In this document: positions 44,877 through 56,394 of the stretch, one piece after another
Layout of the letters: every line of letters starts with the position of its first letter
How positions within the stretch are numbered: the first letter of the stretch is position 1
Source: Ophioderma brevispina
Taxonomy: Eukaryota; Echinodermata; Ophiuroidea; Amphilepidida; Ophiodermatidae
NCBI GenBank assembly: GCA_023653785.1
Contig: JAMKCH010049164.1
Coordinates: forward strand, 62,001 to 126,000
Reading direction: 5' to 3'
DNA length: 64,000 nt
Program-made: the position numbers and the translations under genes
Notes under the pieces: model-generated
Database searches by the model: none
What the model was told of the DNA's origin: nothing
Seen by the model: only the letters and a program-made list of their open reading frames with translations

Positions 44877-47800
44877 TCGCTCGTTCGTTTTCGTGCAAGT
44901 CCAAATCACAGTGGAAGACCGTCCTTAACCAGCTGATAGTTTCATCATCCAGGTTGATCAGGCCTGGATTCCTCTTGGGGACTTGTAGGACCTCACAGTC
45001 ATCTATGATTGTGGCTAAGGTTTGTGGCTCTCCCACAATCGCAGGTTTGGTGTGAAGGTTTATACTCGATCTTGTGGAGAAGTTCTTTGTACGACCAACG
45101 CCAGTTCTGAGTTGTTGAGTGACCCATGCTTTCCTATCAAGGTCACAGGCCTTTGGGCTTGCTAGATGGGCTGTACACAAACTGTTTAGGTTCAAAGTAG
45201 GGAGACCATGTGCTATCCATCGGCATTGGATCAGGATGATCGATCGGATTACGAGTTGACTGCAGAGTGTCATGGAGTGGGTAGCAAAGTGATTCGTGGA
45301 ATTCTCTGATCCTAAAAGGGTGTGGGTGGTGGTGGGGATGGCTACCAGGTTCATCACATTTCTTGGCGAGCTGCTAGTATGAAAGTTCCTCCTTAAGGTT
45401 TGCAGGAGCTATTCCAGATAGAATTGGGAAGATATTCTACTGGCGTCGCCAAAAGGCAACCTAAGAAAAGTTACATTTGCATCATTCAGAACGAGATCAA
45501 TCTTGTGTGAATGTACGCTGTGATTCCATACTGGTGCGGCGTATTCAGCGGTGGAGTGGTGGAAGTATGACAAGGCAACAGTTGATGTATGAAGGTGAGG
45601 TGTCAAAGGATGCACCCCATCCAGTTCCTGCGAGTCTTCTGGGAGGTTGACACGAGACTGCGTCTTGGCCGCGAAGCTTGGTGTGTGGATTTTGTTGAAG
45701 GGAAGGCTGCGGTCCATTGTGACGCCAACCAAGGTACTTCGGGTGTTGGTCATGTGGAACAAGGTTTTCTCCATCTAGAGGATGTTTAGTTCTCTTTTTG
45801 GCATCGATGGCAGGTGGAAAACAGAGCTGAAGGTCTTGGGTTGTGAGTTTCAAGTGCCATCGGTGGAAGAAGACTTGCTTACAGTGATTTAGTCTTTCTG
45901 AAAACACTGTTTCTAAGGGATCCAAAGCAATCAGCAAGCTATTCCAAGTGACGTGTCGTCTGCGTAGGAGTACTGCGAACAATCTCCCTTTGGCATATCT
46001 GAGCCGGTAGATGTTGAAGGACTGGGTTGCAGGAACAGAAAACCTTGGGGGACACCATTCCGAACGTTTGGCTTTCTAATGCGTTTGCCCATTGAGTCTC
46101 CAGGACGAAAAGATTCTGTCTGGATGAGAAGATAATGAACTTGGACAAGCTTGACATCAGGGAAGATGTTGAGTAGCTGAGTGGTTAGAGACCTCGGTGC
46201 AAGACTGTATCGTACGCAATGCATTAGGTCTATGAAGAACTGCTCCAAATTCTGCTCTCTGGAAGCTGGCTCGTGCATTAAACTTAGTCTTGCGATCTGA
46301 TCAGTTGTTGATTTACCTCTTCGAAATCCAGCGTGGGTGCGTGGTAAATTTGCCTCGACCGTTTTATCATTGATCCGGCCGAGTATCAGTCGCTCAAACA
46401 GTATGTAGATGGAGATAAGTAGCGAGATGGGTCTGTAACCCTTGGGGTCATTTGCTGGTTATTGGGCTCAGGATGCAATTGACCTTTGAAGTCTCCTCTG
46501 GAGGGGAATAGGTGAACGTTCCCATGCAAGTAGAGAGGAAGAGTGGAGCCATCGCTACAGCTTAGGGTGCCATATTCTTCAAGAATTCTGTCTGGATTGT
46601 TGTCATTGCCAGGAGCTTTCCCATTCTGAGAACTTTAATTGCTTCCGTGATCTCATCGTAGGTTGATTGGTTGGGACATGGGGCTTGATGGTGGAGAGGG
46701 TTGTAAGGAAGCTGTTTTAATCTCTGCATTATAAACAGCACGAGAGTGGGCCCCGCCCGAGTGTGGTCTTGCCACCTTTCCATTGTTGGACACGTACTGA
46801 AGCGATGGATTTTGCAGAGACAGGACATTGCTTAGCTGGACAGCTACGCCCGGTGAGCTTGTGATGGTGTTCCAGGCCTGCGGCTGAGGGGGAAAGTTGA
46901 TATTGGAATTATCCTCCTTCCCATCTGGTGCGTTATCTTTGGGCCAAGCAGATCTCAGTAGGCTGAGGCCCGTGCTATTCTATCAGGTATCGCAGTGGTA
47001 TTACAATACGCTTGGTATAACTGTCGCATTCCTGTCCAAACAGGGGGGTAGGGATTCCTTCTGCCCTCTTTGGAATGGAATGTTTATGCTCTGGATGGAG
47101 CCATGGAAGCAGAAGTCAGAAATATGCATGTTTGTGTTAGATGAAGCCGGGTCTGGCAGCGTGGATGACAGTTCGTTGGTGAGTTTGGTGAGTTGTTTGA
47201 ACTTGGACCAGTTGGCTTTCCTGAAAATCCATCTCTTTTGTAGAGGCTGGAGATCGTGACCTTGATGTCACTGGTGACAAGGATAGGGCAATGACCTCAT
47301 CTAGGAAATCTAGGGAAGACCGATTCTGGAGCAGCCGGGATGATGTATGTAGCTGGTTTGACTGTTGACAGGTCGGGACAGGTCGATGTCCCGTGACTGC
47401 TTGAATAGAAGGTAGGTGGCTCATTACTATCAAAAAGCAGTTGGAGGTCTTGGGCTTCAATCCATTCAAGAGCGATTGCCATTCGTGTCAGGGTTGGAGT
47501 ATCCCCATGCTGTAGTTCTACAGTTGAAATCTCCGCAGCCGAAGGAGGCTCGCTGAACTACTGGAAGGAGATGAAGTCTGCCTCAGCTGGTGGGGGCTAT
47601 AATGTTGGTGAAGTGGGTTCCATTGCTTAAATTTATTCCCCGGGATCGGCGAATTTTTTTTTTTTTTTTTTTCCATTGAAGATTGCAGGGTTTATCTCAA
47701 CTGTAAGCCCTGCTTCACATAGGAACGGATCCCATGCTTGTTGTGCGGGGGAAATGAAGCAATAGGGGTCAAAAACCTCGGAATTTGCAGGATTTCTTTT

Positions 47801-48108
47801 CAGAGTTAGCAGTGGTTTCTTGGAGGAGGATGATATTCACTCCGTTCTCCCTGGATAGCTGTAAGATGATTGTTCCACGCTTAGCATGGGTGAAACCCTC
47901 AACGTTCAAGCTGCAGGATACATAACTTTGGTGCTTGCCATAAGGGAAAGTTCCACTGTGAGTAGCTCAGCCGCCTAGAAATGAGGGTGGGTCTTCAAGA
48001 TGTGCACTGTGGTGTTTTAAAAACACGATGTTTGGACTTAAGTTTTGATCAGGTAGCCACATCAGGTGATGTGACATTAACAGGGACGCCGCGAGAAGGC
48101 TTCAACAT
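44877..48108 (-). mobile_element. Non-LTR retrotransposon (LINE, Jockey/CR1-like), inserted in GPCR copy 2
   Basis: Minus strand, read from 48108 to 44877. An endonuclease-end region with GHCPILV-type spacing lies at about 47290-47310. The RT start is EITEAIKVLRMGK (46645-46600 region). The finger motif THAGFRRGKSTTDQIARL is at about 46345-46290, FFIDLMH follows, then NGVPQG near 46050 and the catalytic YADDTSL near 45960. The thumb/C-terminal part has TAEYAAPVWNHSVHSH (about 45550-45500), then AWVTQQLRTGVGR and GEPQTLATIIDDCEVLQVP near 45030. Frames are broken. No poly(A) is visible at the 44877 end. A T21 run at about 47650 lies inside the endonuclease region. Confidence 0.88.
45931..46828 (-). 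pseudogene. LINE reverse transcriptase core, frameshifted
   Basis: This holds the RT finger and palm of the LINE above. The frame 46562-46828 carries the first RT block (KVLRMGK; the family has GKAPG). The frame 45931-46278 carries NGVPQG and the YADD catalytic pair. A shift between them falls near 46290-46440. It would reverse-transcribe element RNA at the target site; this copy is inactive as read. Confidence 0.85.
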
Positions 48109-48960
48109 GATAGCAAGTTTGTCACTGTTCGGCATTACTTTCACTCGTGCAATCAATAGAAAGAAGGCAAATATTTCCCAAAAATCTTATGATTAAAGAT
48201 TGATAGAATTATATTTTACTTCCATTTCAGTGTGGATATAAACCACGTGGCGGTAAATCTCCTTGTCGTCCAATTTTTCAAGGATCTCAATTTCTTTGCA
48301 GGTTGATGCCAGTTCACAGTCAAATCAAAATTTTTGCCGCTTTCTGGGTTTTGAAAGAAGATTCCATACTTTTACCTTCGTCTGCTTTTTTTGAAGTTGT
48401 TGTGTAGCTAATTCAAATACAGTCAATATTTTGAATTGCACATTGATATTTAAACTTTATCAGCCCCTTGTAAAGAAATTATGTTGCTTTGGATTTTTTG
48501 AAGTTAGAGATGTTTTATTTTTCCAAAAAATCAACAATTAAAATGTTTTCCTTAAAATATATGACTTTATTCAAAAAAAATCTAACCAGAGAATTTAGAT
48601 GTTTGCTCAAAAATACCTGAAGTTTTGATACCATAGGATTTCCCATCTTTAGCTAGGACAAATAATTATTGCTTCAAAAATCAGGGGAAAATTTACAAAA
48701 TAAAAAGGAAAATGTAAGAAAATGAATCTGTCCACTTAAAATTTGGGAACGATGTTGCACTGAAGTGTATCCTTTATAAGAACCAGTTTCAATTTAGTGA
48801 GTATAAACTGAGTGTGTGGGTAGTCATTATTATGTTGGGGAGCATAGCCAATAATCCTACTTAAAAGTGAAAGGATACAAGTCTTCTGTCAAATTTCTTG
48901 TAAGTATTTTTATTTTAAAGTATGAAAAGATTGAACTGCTATTCAATTGCATTTTGCAGT

Positions 48961-49190
48961 TTAACCCCCTGGGCACTAACATTGATGATTACAGTCTATT
49001 GATTGGCTCATGCAGGACACAAACATGAGATAGCCCTCGGGGTAACCAATCAAAATAGTGCTTCGTTAAACCATTAACACCATTCTCACAGTTACCTCGG
49101 ATTTGCTCATTTTATGATATTACCTTCCAAATAACCAATCAAAATAGTGCTTAGATGCAAGGTAGTGCCAGGGTTTACCCAGGGGGTTAA
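48961..49190. mobile_element. TTAA-ended MITE with CCCCCTGGG tips
   Basis: A 230-bp element from TTAACCCCCTGGGCACTAAC to CCCAGGGGGTTAA. TTAA plus a CCC/GGG tip is the classical piggyBac end pattern. The interior has two copies of ACCAATCAAAATAGTGCTT at 49046 and 49134. It is the uninterrupted counterpart of the MITE that BEL/Pao entered. Confidence 0.85.
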
Positions 49191-50745
49191 GTGTTAGTTT
49201 GATAGAAGTTTTGAACATGGACTAAAGTAAAGTATTCATTCTTATCCCTACTAGGTTTGTTTCAATCTTATCATTGCCAGAGTCTTTAGGAGGGAGACCC
49301 AGCATTCCCTAGACTTGTTACAAAATCCAAGTCTTGAGTGAGTTTTTTTTTAGGGTTGATAGATTTTCTGATTATTTAAATCCCTAATAGTGTTTTCAAA
49401 TAGAATGGTATTTATTTGAATTTAATGAGATTCAAGCATTTATCCACACACCTTCGAAGTTTAAAATGTTCAAACATGGGGTATCACAATTTAAGATTCC
49501 TTGGTTGGTCTTGAAATTAGGATCTAATCAAACGAAGTTGGCACTTAATGGCCTTAATTTTCTTGTGTGTTGTGTAGATTGTTGCAGACAGATAATGGAA
49601 AGCTAGCAACCCCTATCAAGATGAGAGAGCCTTTCTAAGATAGACCCTTGACAAATGCAAACACGGATGAAATAACCAAACATTTAATGGGTTATGGAGT
49701 GTCGACGTGTGGGGTTGAAGTAATCAAAACACCATTTTATCATTTAAAGGGAACTCAGGAAGCAATCATGCCAGAGAAAAAGCTGTCGGTTGGGAAGTAT
49801 GTTTGAATGAGATAAAAAGTATTTGCTCAGTTTATAATGTAAATAGTAACATAGATCAGTAACATGTTTGCATTTATTATAATTGCATTCTAAGATTTTT
49901 TTTACAACCAAGTAGGGGAATAGCCAGGATTGTAATTTGACGGGAGGCTAAGCTGGCAAATTTGTCCAATTTCGGCTGATTTTACATGATTTTGTCAAAT
50001 TGGAAGACCCTGCTGGCTACGCCAATGGAATGCTGTCATTTTTTTAAAATTAAGTTTGAGTATTACCAAATTGAAATTTCAGGGGTTGAGTTAGGAGAGC
50101 TCTCTTTTCAAAATATTTCACAAGTATGTAAACAGACCCTGTGCTAGAGGTTGGAGACTTCAAGATGGATATATTGCTTTTTATTCAGAAGTGGTTTGCA
50201 ATAGTAGTTGTGCTCCTTGGGGACAGGGCATAATCAGATAAGCAGGGGTCCATGTCTATGGGGAATTCCTGGTTATGAGGCAGATTTTCCGCAGTTAGAG
50301 GTGACTTTGAGGCAGATTTTCCTTTGGAGGTGAAATTTCCCAGTGAGCGGCAAAAAAGGCATGATTTTCAAGTTTTTCTTTCTGGTCAAAGCTCTCTGGG
50401 GGCAATTTGAACATCCACTTACAGAGATTGCATAATCACTAGACCCTGTTGGTTACAATAAGACTTTTTTGAGGCTATTATTTGTAGTGGTAGAGAAGAA
50501 CCTCTGGGTAGTTACAAAACAGAACTTCGACTCCAGGAGTTACATTAGAAGTGTTAATTGATACATGATATGAGTGATTCTTCTACCAGAACTTGATGCA
50601 CAATTGCAGGTGCCTGAAGTAATTCATATAACAATACTTGCATTACTATAATAATTCCAGGATCTGTCAAAAGAAGAAAATTGATAATCAACCTATAGGT
50701 AGATTGGATATTTACATTCTGGACCTTTCTTCAAATTAGTGTGTA
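49191..50745. other. Gene-free interval
   Basis: TTTAAAGGGAACTCAGG at 49744 looks like a TTAA MITE tip without a visible partner. No gene was recognised. Confidence 0.4.
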
Positions 50746-51260
50746 AATAAATAAGTAAACACATGTTGACATTTATATAGCGCCTTTCACAAGTGTATCA
50801 AGTCGCTTCACATTTTATTCTACTGCCATCTTCGAATATATGTCAGCTGCCATACAAATACCCAAGCATCCCATCCTTTGGGCGGTGGCTCAATGGACTG
50901 CTTTAATTCCTAACACTTTCCATTTTGGCACCTGGGTGGAGCGAGGTAAGCGAGGTAAAGTGTCCTTGCATAAATGGACACCACATTGGACTCATCATCA
51001 TTAGCCTATATCCGTCACTGTTGGACAAAGCCTCAACAGATTTCCATGTTGAATTCAGCCTACCCTTCCACCTTGCCCTAGTGCGGGTTGAAGGGACCCT
51101 GGTACCAGAGTAAGTGTGTGCAGTAACAGACCCCGTGAATGGGTCCCCTGGCTCTTTTCGATGTGGTCTGCAACTTTTAACGTGTTCAGGATACTCTTCC
51201 CCTGATACCTGGACCACAGCTTTACATGACTCCCAAACCCTGAGGCGCCGTTAACACCCA
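50745..51260 (+). repeat. Retroposon-like repeats (TTTATATAGCGCCTTTCAC; ATCATCATTAGCCTATATCC)
   Basis: Two phrases common in dispersed animal repeats occur in tandem at 50779 and 50993. In between lies GGCGGTGGCTCAATGGAC, which is tRNA-like. There is no coding frame. The assignment is tentative. Confidence 0.4.
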
Positions 51261-51394
51261 TTTCATATACACCACCTCACATTTTAACGCAATGAGTGGG
51301 AGTGCGAGGAGAAATTCCATAATCACTTTGGTGCGCAATTATGCAATTTCCGACCTTATAGGAACTATTTGAGTATGACCAAGAAACCCCTTTC

Positions 51395-51592
51395 CGCGAG
51401 CTCGAACCAGGCCGCTCGGCTAAAAGAGGACAAGAGAAAACGGAAGGAGGAAATTCCTAGCAAAAGAGGGAACAAGTATTGGAGAGCATAGATGAAGGGG
51501 ACGCAGGGATGATAAAGTGGAAATCCGATCTTATACCTGCCGACGTTCAGCGCCTTAGACCAATCGGCCACCTCGCCCCTTGTTTTCCACTG
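51395..51592 (-). repeat. tRNA-derived SINE-like sequence
   Basis: On the minus strand, GGCGAGGTGGCCGATTGGTC then TAAGGCGCTG resembles the 5' half of tRNA-Leu/Ser with a box A. A box-B-like GGTTCGAGCTC appears about 165 bp downstream, too far for a tRNA. The open frame 51365-51664 simply translates this. It is best read as a SINE or composite pseudogene. Confidence 0.5.
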
Positions 51593-51664
51593 AACCACAT
51601 GTGCCCTCTTTTGTTGTATTGAAAATGAAGCAAGTACTTCCCATGTTTTCACATGTTGCTGCAA

Positions 51665-52362
51665 TGCCGCCTTAAATACATATGAAGATGGCGTGTTTAA
51701 TCGTTTCTTAATTTGTCGTATTTAAACCGTTCCCTCCGAGGTCACTCTGAAGACTGTAAGTTCATAACATCAGCAAACCAGTATTTGTGTTTCATTTGTT
51801 ATGGGCTGAAGCTGGTAAAGCAAAATATAGTGGGATGCATTGAGATCAAATCAGGCTATACATTTTAAAGGGGCCATTTCGTGAATTCACAGCCTTGTCC
51901 CAATTAACCTAAAAGAATTGAGATTTTTTTATCATCTGACCTGTTGTCCCAAGTATAGTATATGGTGCTCAATCTGACATGCAAATGTGATCTACCCTCA
52001 TTTGAATTTTTGTATTTTCCCTGTCCGTAAACAGGACAGAAAATTACGCACAGTGGGCCTATTGGGGCAGCCGCAATACAACTAATTCCACTCGTAACAT
52101 CAAACCCAATCATCACACACCAACCAAATCAACTACCAGCTTGTTTGACAACTACCATCTTGTCACGACATCTTTGGGTCACATGACAACAACACTGATG
52201 ATCCTGTCACCATCCCCACTCAATCAATAACAGCACAATGGCATTGAAACTTTTGAAGGTCTGTTTTACATTGAAATATAAGCAAATCAAAATCTGTTTT
52301 TGTAATTTTTACTTTAAAGAACACTTTACGATTAGCCTCAGTACCATGTAGAGATCTATTGG
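51665..52362. other. Gene-free interval
   Basis: TTTTAAAGGGGCCATTTCG at 51864 resembles a TTAA MITE tip. An M2-like fragment lies at 52253-52330. There is no gene. Confidence 0.4.
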
Positions 52363-52370
52363 TATCTAAT

Positions 52371-52533
52371 CAGTGGATAACTGTGGGGCCAGAAGGCAGC
52401 TGCCCCCTTGTTGGGAATCTTGCCCCAACCCTGGAATTATGAATTTCGTACTGAAAACTTTAATATATGTTTGCCCCCCTGAAAAATAGTGGCCCACCTT
52501 TTCCCCCCTGCAAAAAAGCTGGTGACGCCACTG
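52371..52533. mobile_element. hAT-type MITE, 163 bp, near-perfect 8-bp TSD
   Basis: It begins CAGTGGATAACTGTGG and ends GGTGACGCCACTG. The flanks TATCTAAT (52363-52370) and TATGTAAT (52534-52541) match at 7 of 8 bases. The CAGTGG/CCACTG tips and 8-bp duplication indicate hAT. Confidence 0.78.
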
Positions 52534-54129
52534 TATGTAATATGAACTCACTACATAAGACACAATAAATGGGTGGCTTCAAATCTCTCGGTACCACCTA
52601 ATAAAGCTCAACTGCAATTGAATGGGCTAAGTTTCCACTTGTCATACCACAGCTAGTTTCTTCCTTCTTACCAAGTTTTCATATGGAAAAAGCTGTATCT
52701 TCCTAAGTAAATGTATTTTCTTGACTTATCTTCACTTTTGGAAGCTATTTCTACAAAATTTAAATTTGTTCTTTTTTTCTTGCTGAATCCTGATAGAAGT
52801 GAAGATGAAAATTGTACCTGAGTCAAAATTCATAAAAAAATGGTATGTTGAAAATGATGTGCTTGATGCATAAATGTTTATAGCAATGTGAATGCATGAA
52901 TTAATGTGAAAATTTGATATCAGTTATGCGGATGTTTTAAAGCCATAATACTCTTTTACTATTGAATTTTCTTCAGGATGGAAAATAGGCTTGTAGAGTT
53001 TGTACATTAAGGGTTTGCAAGGTCCACACTCAAAAAAAGTTTGTTGCCAACACATAAGGGTTATTTATTTTTTTATGTATAATTGAATATTTACATGTAT
53101 TTTACTGTAGCAAAAAAAAAATAGCTGACCAAACCTGTCCATATGATTGCATTGTGTTTTTCATTTGCTTGTTGTTGAATTTTGTTTTCGGTTATATACC
53201 CTAAGTCAAGTGGATCAACAGAACAAAAAAAAAACAACTGCAGGACACGCCCTTCATGACAACACACCGGGCCGTGCCTCTTAGTGGTTGGGTTCAGTAA
53301 TGTGATGTCACGGGAAGTCCTGGTGATATCCCACCCCCCCAAAACAAAAAAAAAACCAGGAAGTCAGCTTGTTTTGGATACAACGAGGCAGGTGATAGAG
53401 GCATATGGTAATGCTGACATCATTAGGATGTTTCCAAAACATCATCCCACTCTTAACCCCAAAATGCACTTTCTACCTTTCCTACAAAATTCTAATGGCT
53501 GATTACGTCATATGTCAGTCATGACCACTCTAAAGAGCTGTGAAATGTGAAACAAGCAATTTCATTGACTGATGTTAAACCCCAAGTTTTAAAATCGGTT
53601 TTCAGTCCCACTGTTAAATGGGGGTGGCCATATTCACCTCCCACACTCGGGCAATGAACCCAGGTAGTATGTTCTGCAATGACGTGTGTTGGGATGTTGA
53701 AGCACTCGCTGCATACCGCGTTTGTTAATTTGCGTATGGTCGTTGCGTTCTACGGGTTTGTTCGATTTTTGTCTCTGGGTGGTGCAATCCTCTTGTGTTA
53801 TAGTAAGCCATCAAGATCACGAAATGGGGTTAAAAGAGGACCTTAAATATAAAGCGTTTATTAAAGAATGAGACTAAAGGTATGATTTTGGGAAACCGAT
53901 ACTCGCCTTTCAAACAATTAAAACCGGCGCCACTCTATTACTTTTCATGGAAAGATTGGCCTTCAGGCCTTTTTCACTTAAAAATAATAGTATCGCCTTG
54001 GTTTCAATTTGTCGAAGAGAGTACCGGTTTCCCAAATATACCTTTATTCTATAAATTGAAATGCAGCTTCAAAAATTTAAGCTCTAGTCCACTACCCACA
54101 TACTTACAATGTTGCTGATTGCCCAGAAA
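52534..54129. other. Gene-free interval
   Basis: No domain-bearing frame or bounded element was recognised. Confidence 0.4.
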
Positions 54130-54480
54130 ATCCCCGGGGCGTGGCACTCCCATCTGGAGGTTGACCACGCATGTAAGGCTGTTAAGACCCCAATTTTCAG
54201 CATCGATGTACACCCAAAGACCCCCTATATTTACAATTTTACCAAACTGTCACCCAAAGACAATTTTGAAAATTTTGGGGAAAATGGCCAAATTTTCACT
54301 CAAAGACCCCTATTGTTGGGGTAAATTTGACAAAAATTTTATAAAAAGACCCCATTTTGGGGAAAATTTTGTCATTTGAAAACCCCTTATTTTGGGGCAT
54401 TTTGCTGTCTTTTTTCACCCAAGGACCCCTATTTTTTAGGTCCTCTGTCACCAAATGCCCCTGGGTTTCGAAGCGCCCAG
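54130..54480 (-). repeat. Repeat R2 with minisatellite, copy 2 (reverse)
   Basis: This is the reverse complement of the 15080-15335 order: GGCACTCCCATCTGG, ATGTAAGGCTGTTAAGACC, then repeated CACCCAAAGACC/CAAATTTT units. The copies differ in the number and sequence of short units. Confidence 0.7.
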
Positions 54481-56147
54481 CCTTACACCCCTATCCATTT
54501 CATATCTTGACTTGCCCCCCAGAAGAAAAATCATATGAGTCCAGTGGACACCAGCATTTGCTGACTTTAGGGTTAAATATGAAGACCTTGGTATTATAAT
54601 ACTGTTATTCATTCAATAATTGCTTTACAACACTTGCAAAAACAAGCAGCTGAATGCTACAGCATTGGATATATACTAATCAATCACCCATCAATGTTTT
54701 ATTGCATTTCGGAGGATAAGATGGTTGCTACGGAAATTTCATGATTTCCCCGTGCTATTTGTTCGTTGTGTCATGCCATAATCAATTATAAGAGCAAATA
54801 GTGTTGTAACATGCTGTAAAATGTTTCTTTCTTTATTCTTTGGTAATTGGGGTTAAATGCTTAAGTGCCTTCTGTGCCATGCTGTAAAAAGAGAATGATG
54901 CCCTTTAAAGGTTCAAGAATCTGACCCTTTAGGGACAGATGGTAGTTCATCATCACTTACTAAAATATCAAATATTTTTTTTTTTTTTTTAAGTTAAAGT
55001 TAAAAAAAAAACAGGACAAGTCATTTAATGGAAATTGCAGATGCCCAGTATATGTAGCCCAACATGTGCAATCAACCTCTAATTGTAACCCATATTATTA
55101 CATTCTTTAAGTTTAATCATGATATTTGTATGCATTATTTTATTGGTTGGATAAAACTAGTCTCTTGCCACGTTCTGTGAATATCTTTGGAGTGCCTATT
55201 TCAAAAACCATGTATAATAAACATTTTTTGATCTTTCATAAAAAGAGAAATTGTTAACAATCTGTTATACAATCCCAGATAGGTCTATGGCTATTAAACG
55301 ATTATGATTTTAAAAAAAGACACAACCACACACAAACAAAATAACAAATTTTCAAAATTGTTAAAACAACTTTTCTAGAAGTGCGAGTGGTTTTATGTGC
55401 GAGTTGGATGAAGAGCCAGACACTGATGTGAACACTTCCACATACCCATGTTACTAACTCCTTTCGGTTCGGTGTGGGATATGTTAGTGCTTAGGTGAGG
55501 TTGCCATAGTACCAGTGTTTAGTTTCCTTTTGGTATCTTAGGTCATGATAGGATCCTTCTCCTCAGGCATGGTGCTTAATTTTTTTGTAGAATGTGAGTA
55601 GCTGCAAGTAATGGTAATTGGAGGTTTTCATCGATTATACCAGCTAACAAAAATAATTGACCTGGATAGGGACGGTCAACGTCAAAGGTCACTTTGAGAG
55701 TAAATGCAATTTTGATTAAATAGAGTAAATTAACAATATAAATAAAGTATTCTGAGCAGAAGCGGTGTCGCAGTATTTTGATTGGGGGCGATATGAGGCA
55801 GCATATGGGTCCGGGCCGTGTGGCAGGTGATGTGCTCCTTTGGAAGTAGGAGATGCAGCACAACTGTTGTGATTTGTGCCATTTTTTTAACTTTTTCCTT
55901 CCTCTTTTTTTTTAGATTTTCCACCCTTGTCCCAGGGTATCGCCCCTGTTCTGCAGATCTAGACGAAGGGGTTTCCATTCGTCCGTGCATATATCATTAA
56001 AAGTACAGGCCCTTTTAAATGAAACAGTGTTAAAATACAGTATCAAATTGATTTATAATCAAATAAGCTAAGTCTTAAATTGCAGATTCGTTGTTCTGTT
56101 ACAAAAGACATTATTAAACTACAGATGACATCAACACAAATAGGATA
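54481..56147. other. Gene-free interval
   Basis: Nothing was recognised. The region 55730-55990 is slightly GC-richer and has overlapping frames on both strands without a signature. Confidence 0.4.
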
Positions 56148-56155
56148 TGTAAAAG

Positions 56156-56394
56156 CAGTGGCGGCACCAGAGGGGGCATGGGGAACAATTCCCCCCCCCA
56201 CCCCCACCTCCTCTTTTTGCATGATGATTTTAAATGAGAAAATCAGCAATTTGAAGCCCAAAATCACCAAATTTTTTGTCAAAAATCAGCAATTGGGGCA
56301 AAAATGGGTTCAAAATCTCCAGTTTGATCTCCCCCCCCCCAAAGTTCCACTTTTCCCCCTGTGTTACCCAGAAAAAGAAGCTGACACTACACTG
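56156..56394. mobile_element. hAT-type MITE, 239 bp, 8-bp TSD TGTAAARG
   Basis: It begins CAGTGGCGGCACCAG and ends CTGACACTACACTG. The flanks TGTAAAAG (56148-56155) and TGTAAAGG (56395-56402) match at 7 of 8 bases. The interior has two short C-runs and repeated AAATCAGCAATT. The 134-codon frame crossing it is not a gene. Confidence 0.8.

Larger units (their letters stand above)
43985..48225 (-). pseudogene. Class A GPCR copy 2, split by a LINE
   Basis: The 3' part is 43985-44876 and the 5' part 48109-48225, separated by a 3.2-kb retroelement. Recognisable pieces on the minus strand are KKQITLMLIANSCVFFCCLAP (TM6, about 44230-44320), FGCGL, and the CHPPQYSVYEHKKAAF region at 44600-44650. The 5' piece matches TM1-TM2 of copy 1. 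TM7 and the tail are in shifted frames. It has more breaks than copy 1 and cannot encode a receptor. Confidence 0.85.
43550..48960. repeat. GPCR tandem-duplication unit 2
   Basis: This is the second copy of the block described for unit 1, starting near 43570 (GAACCAGTATGA, GGTTTTAACCCTTACC) and reaching the MITE at 48961. It contains an R1 repeat copy (43655-43970), GPCR copy 2 and a LINE insertion. Confidence 0.8.

Noticed and set aside
45589..45789. + strand frames over 44.4-48.2 kb
   Set aside because: They are antisense shadows of the LINE and GPCR on the minus strand.
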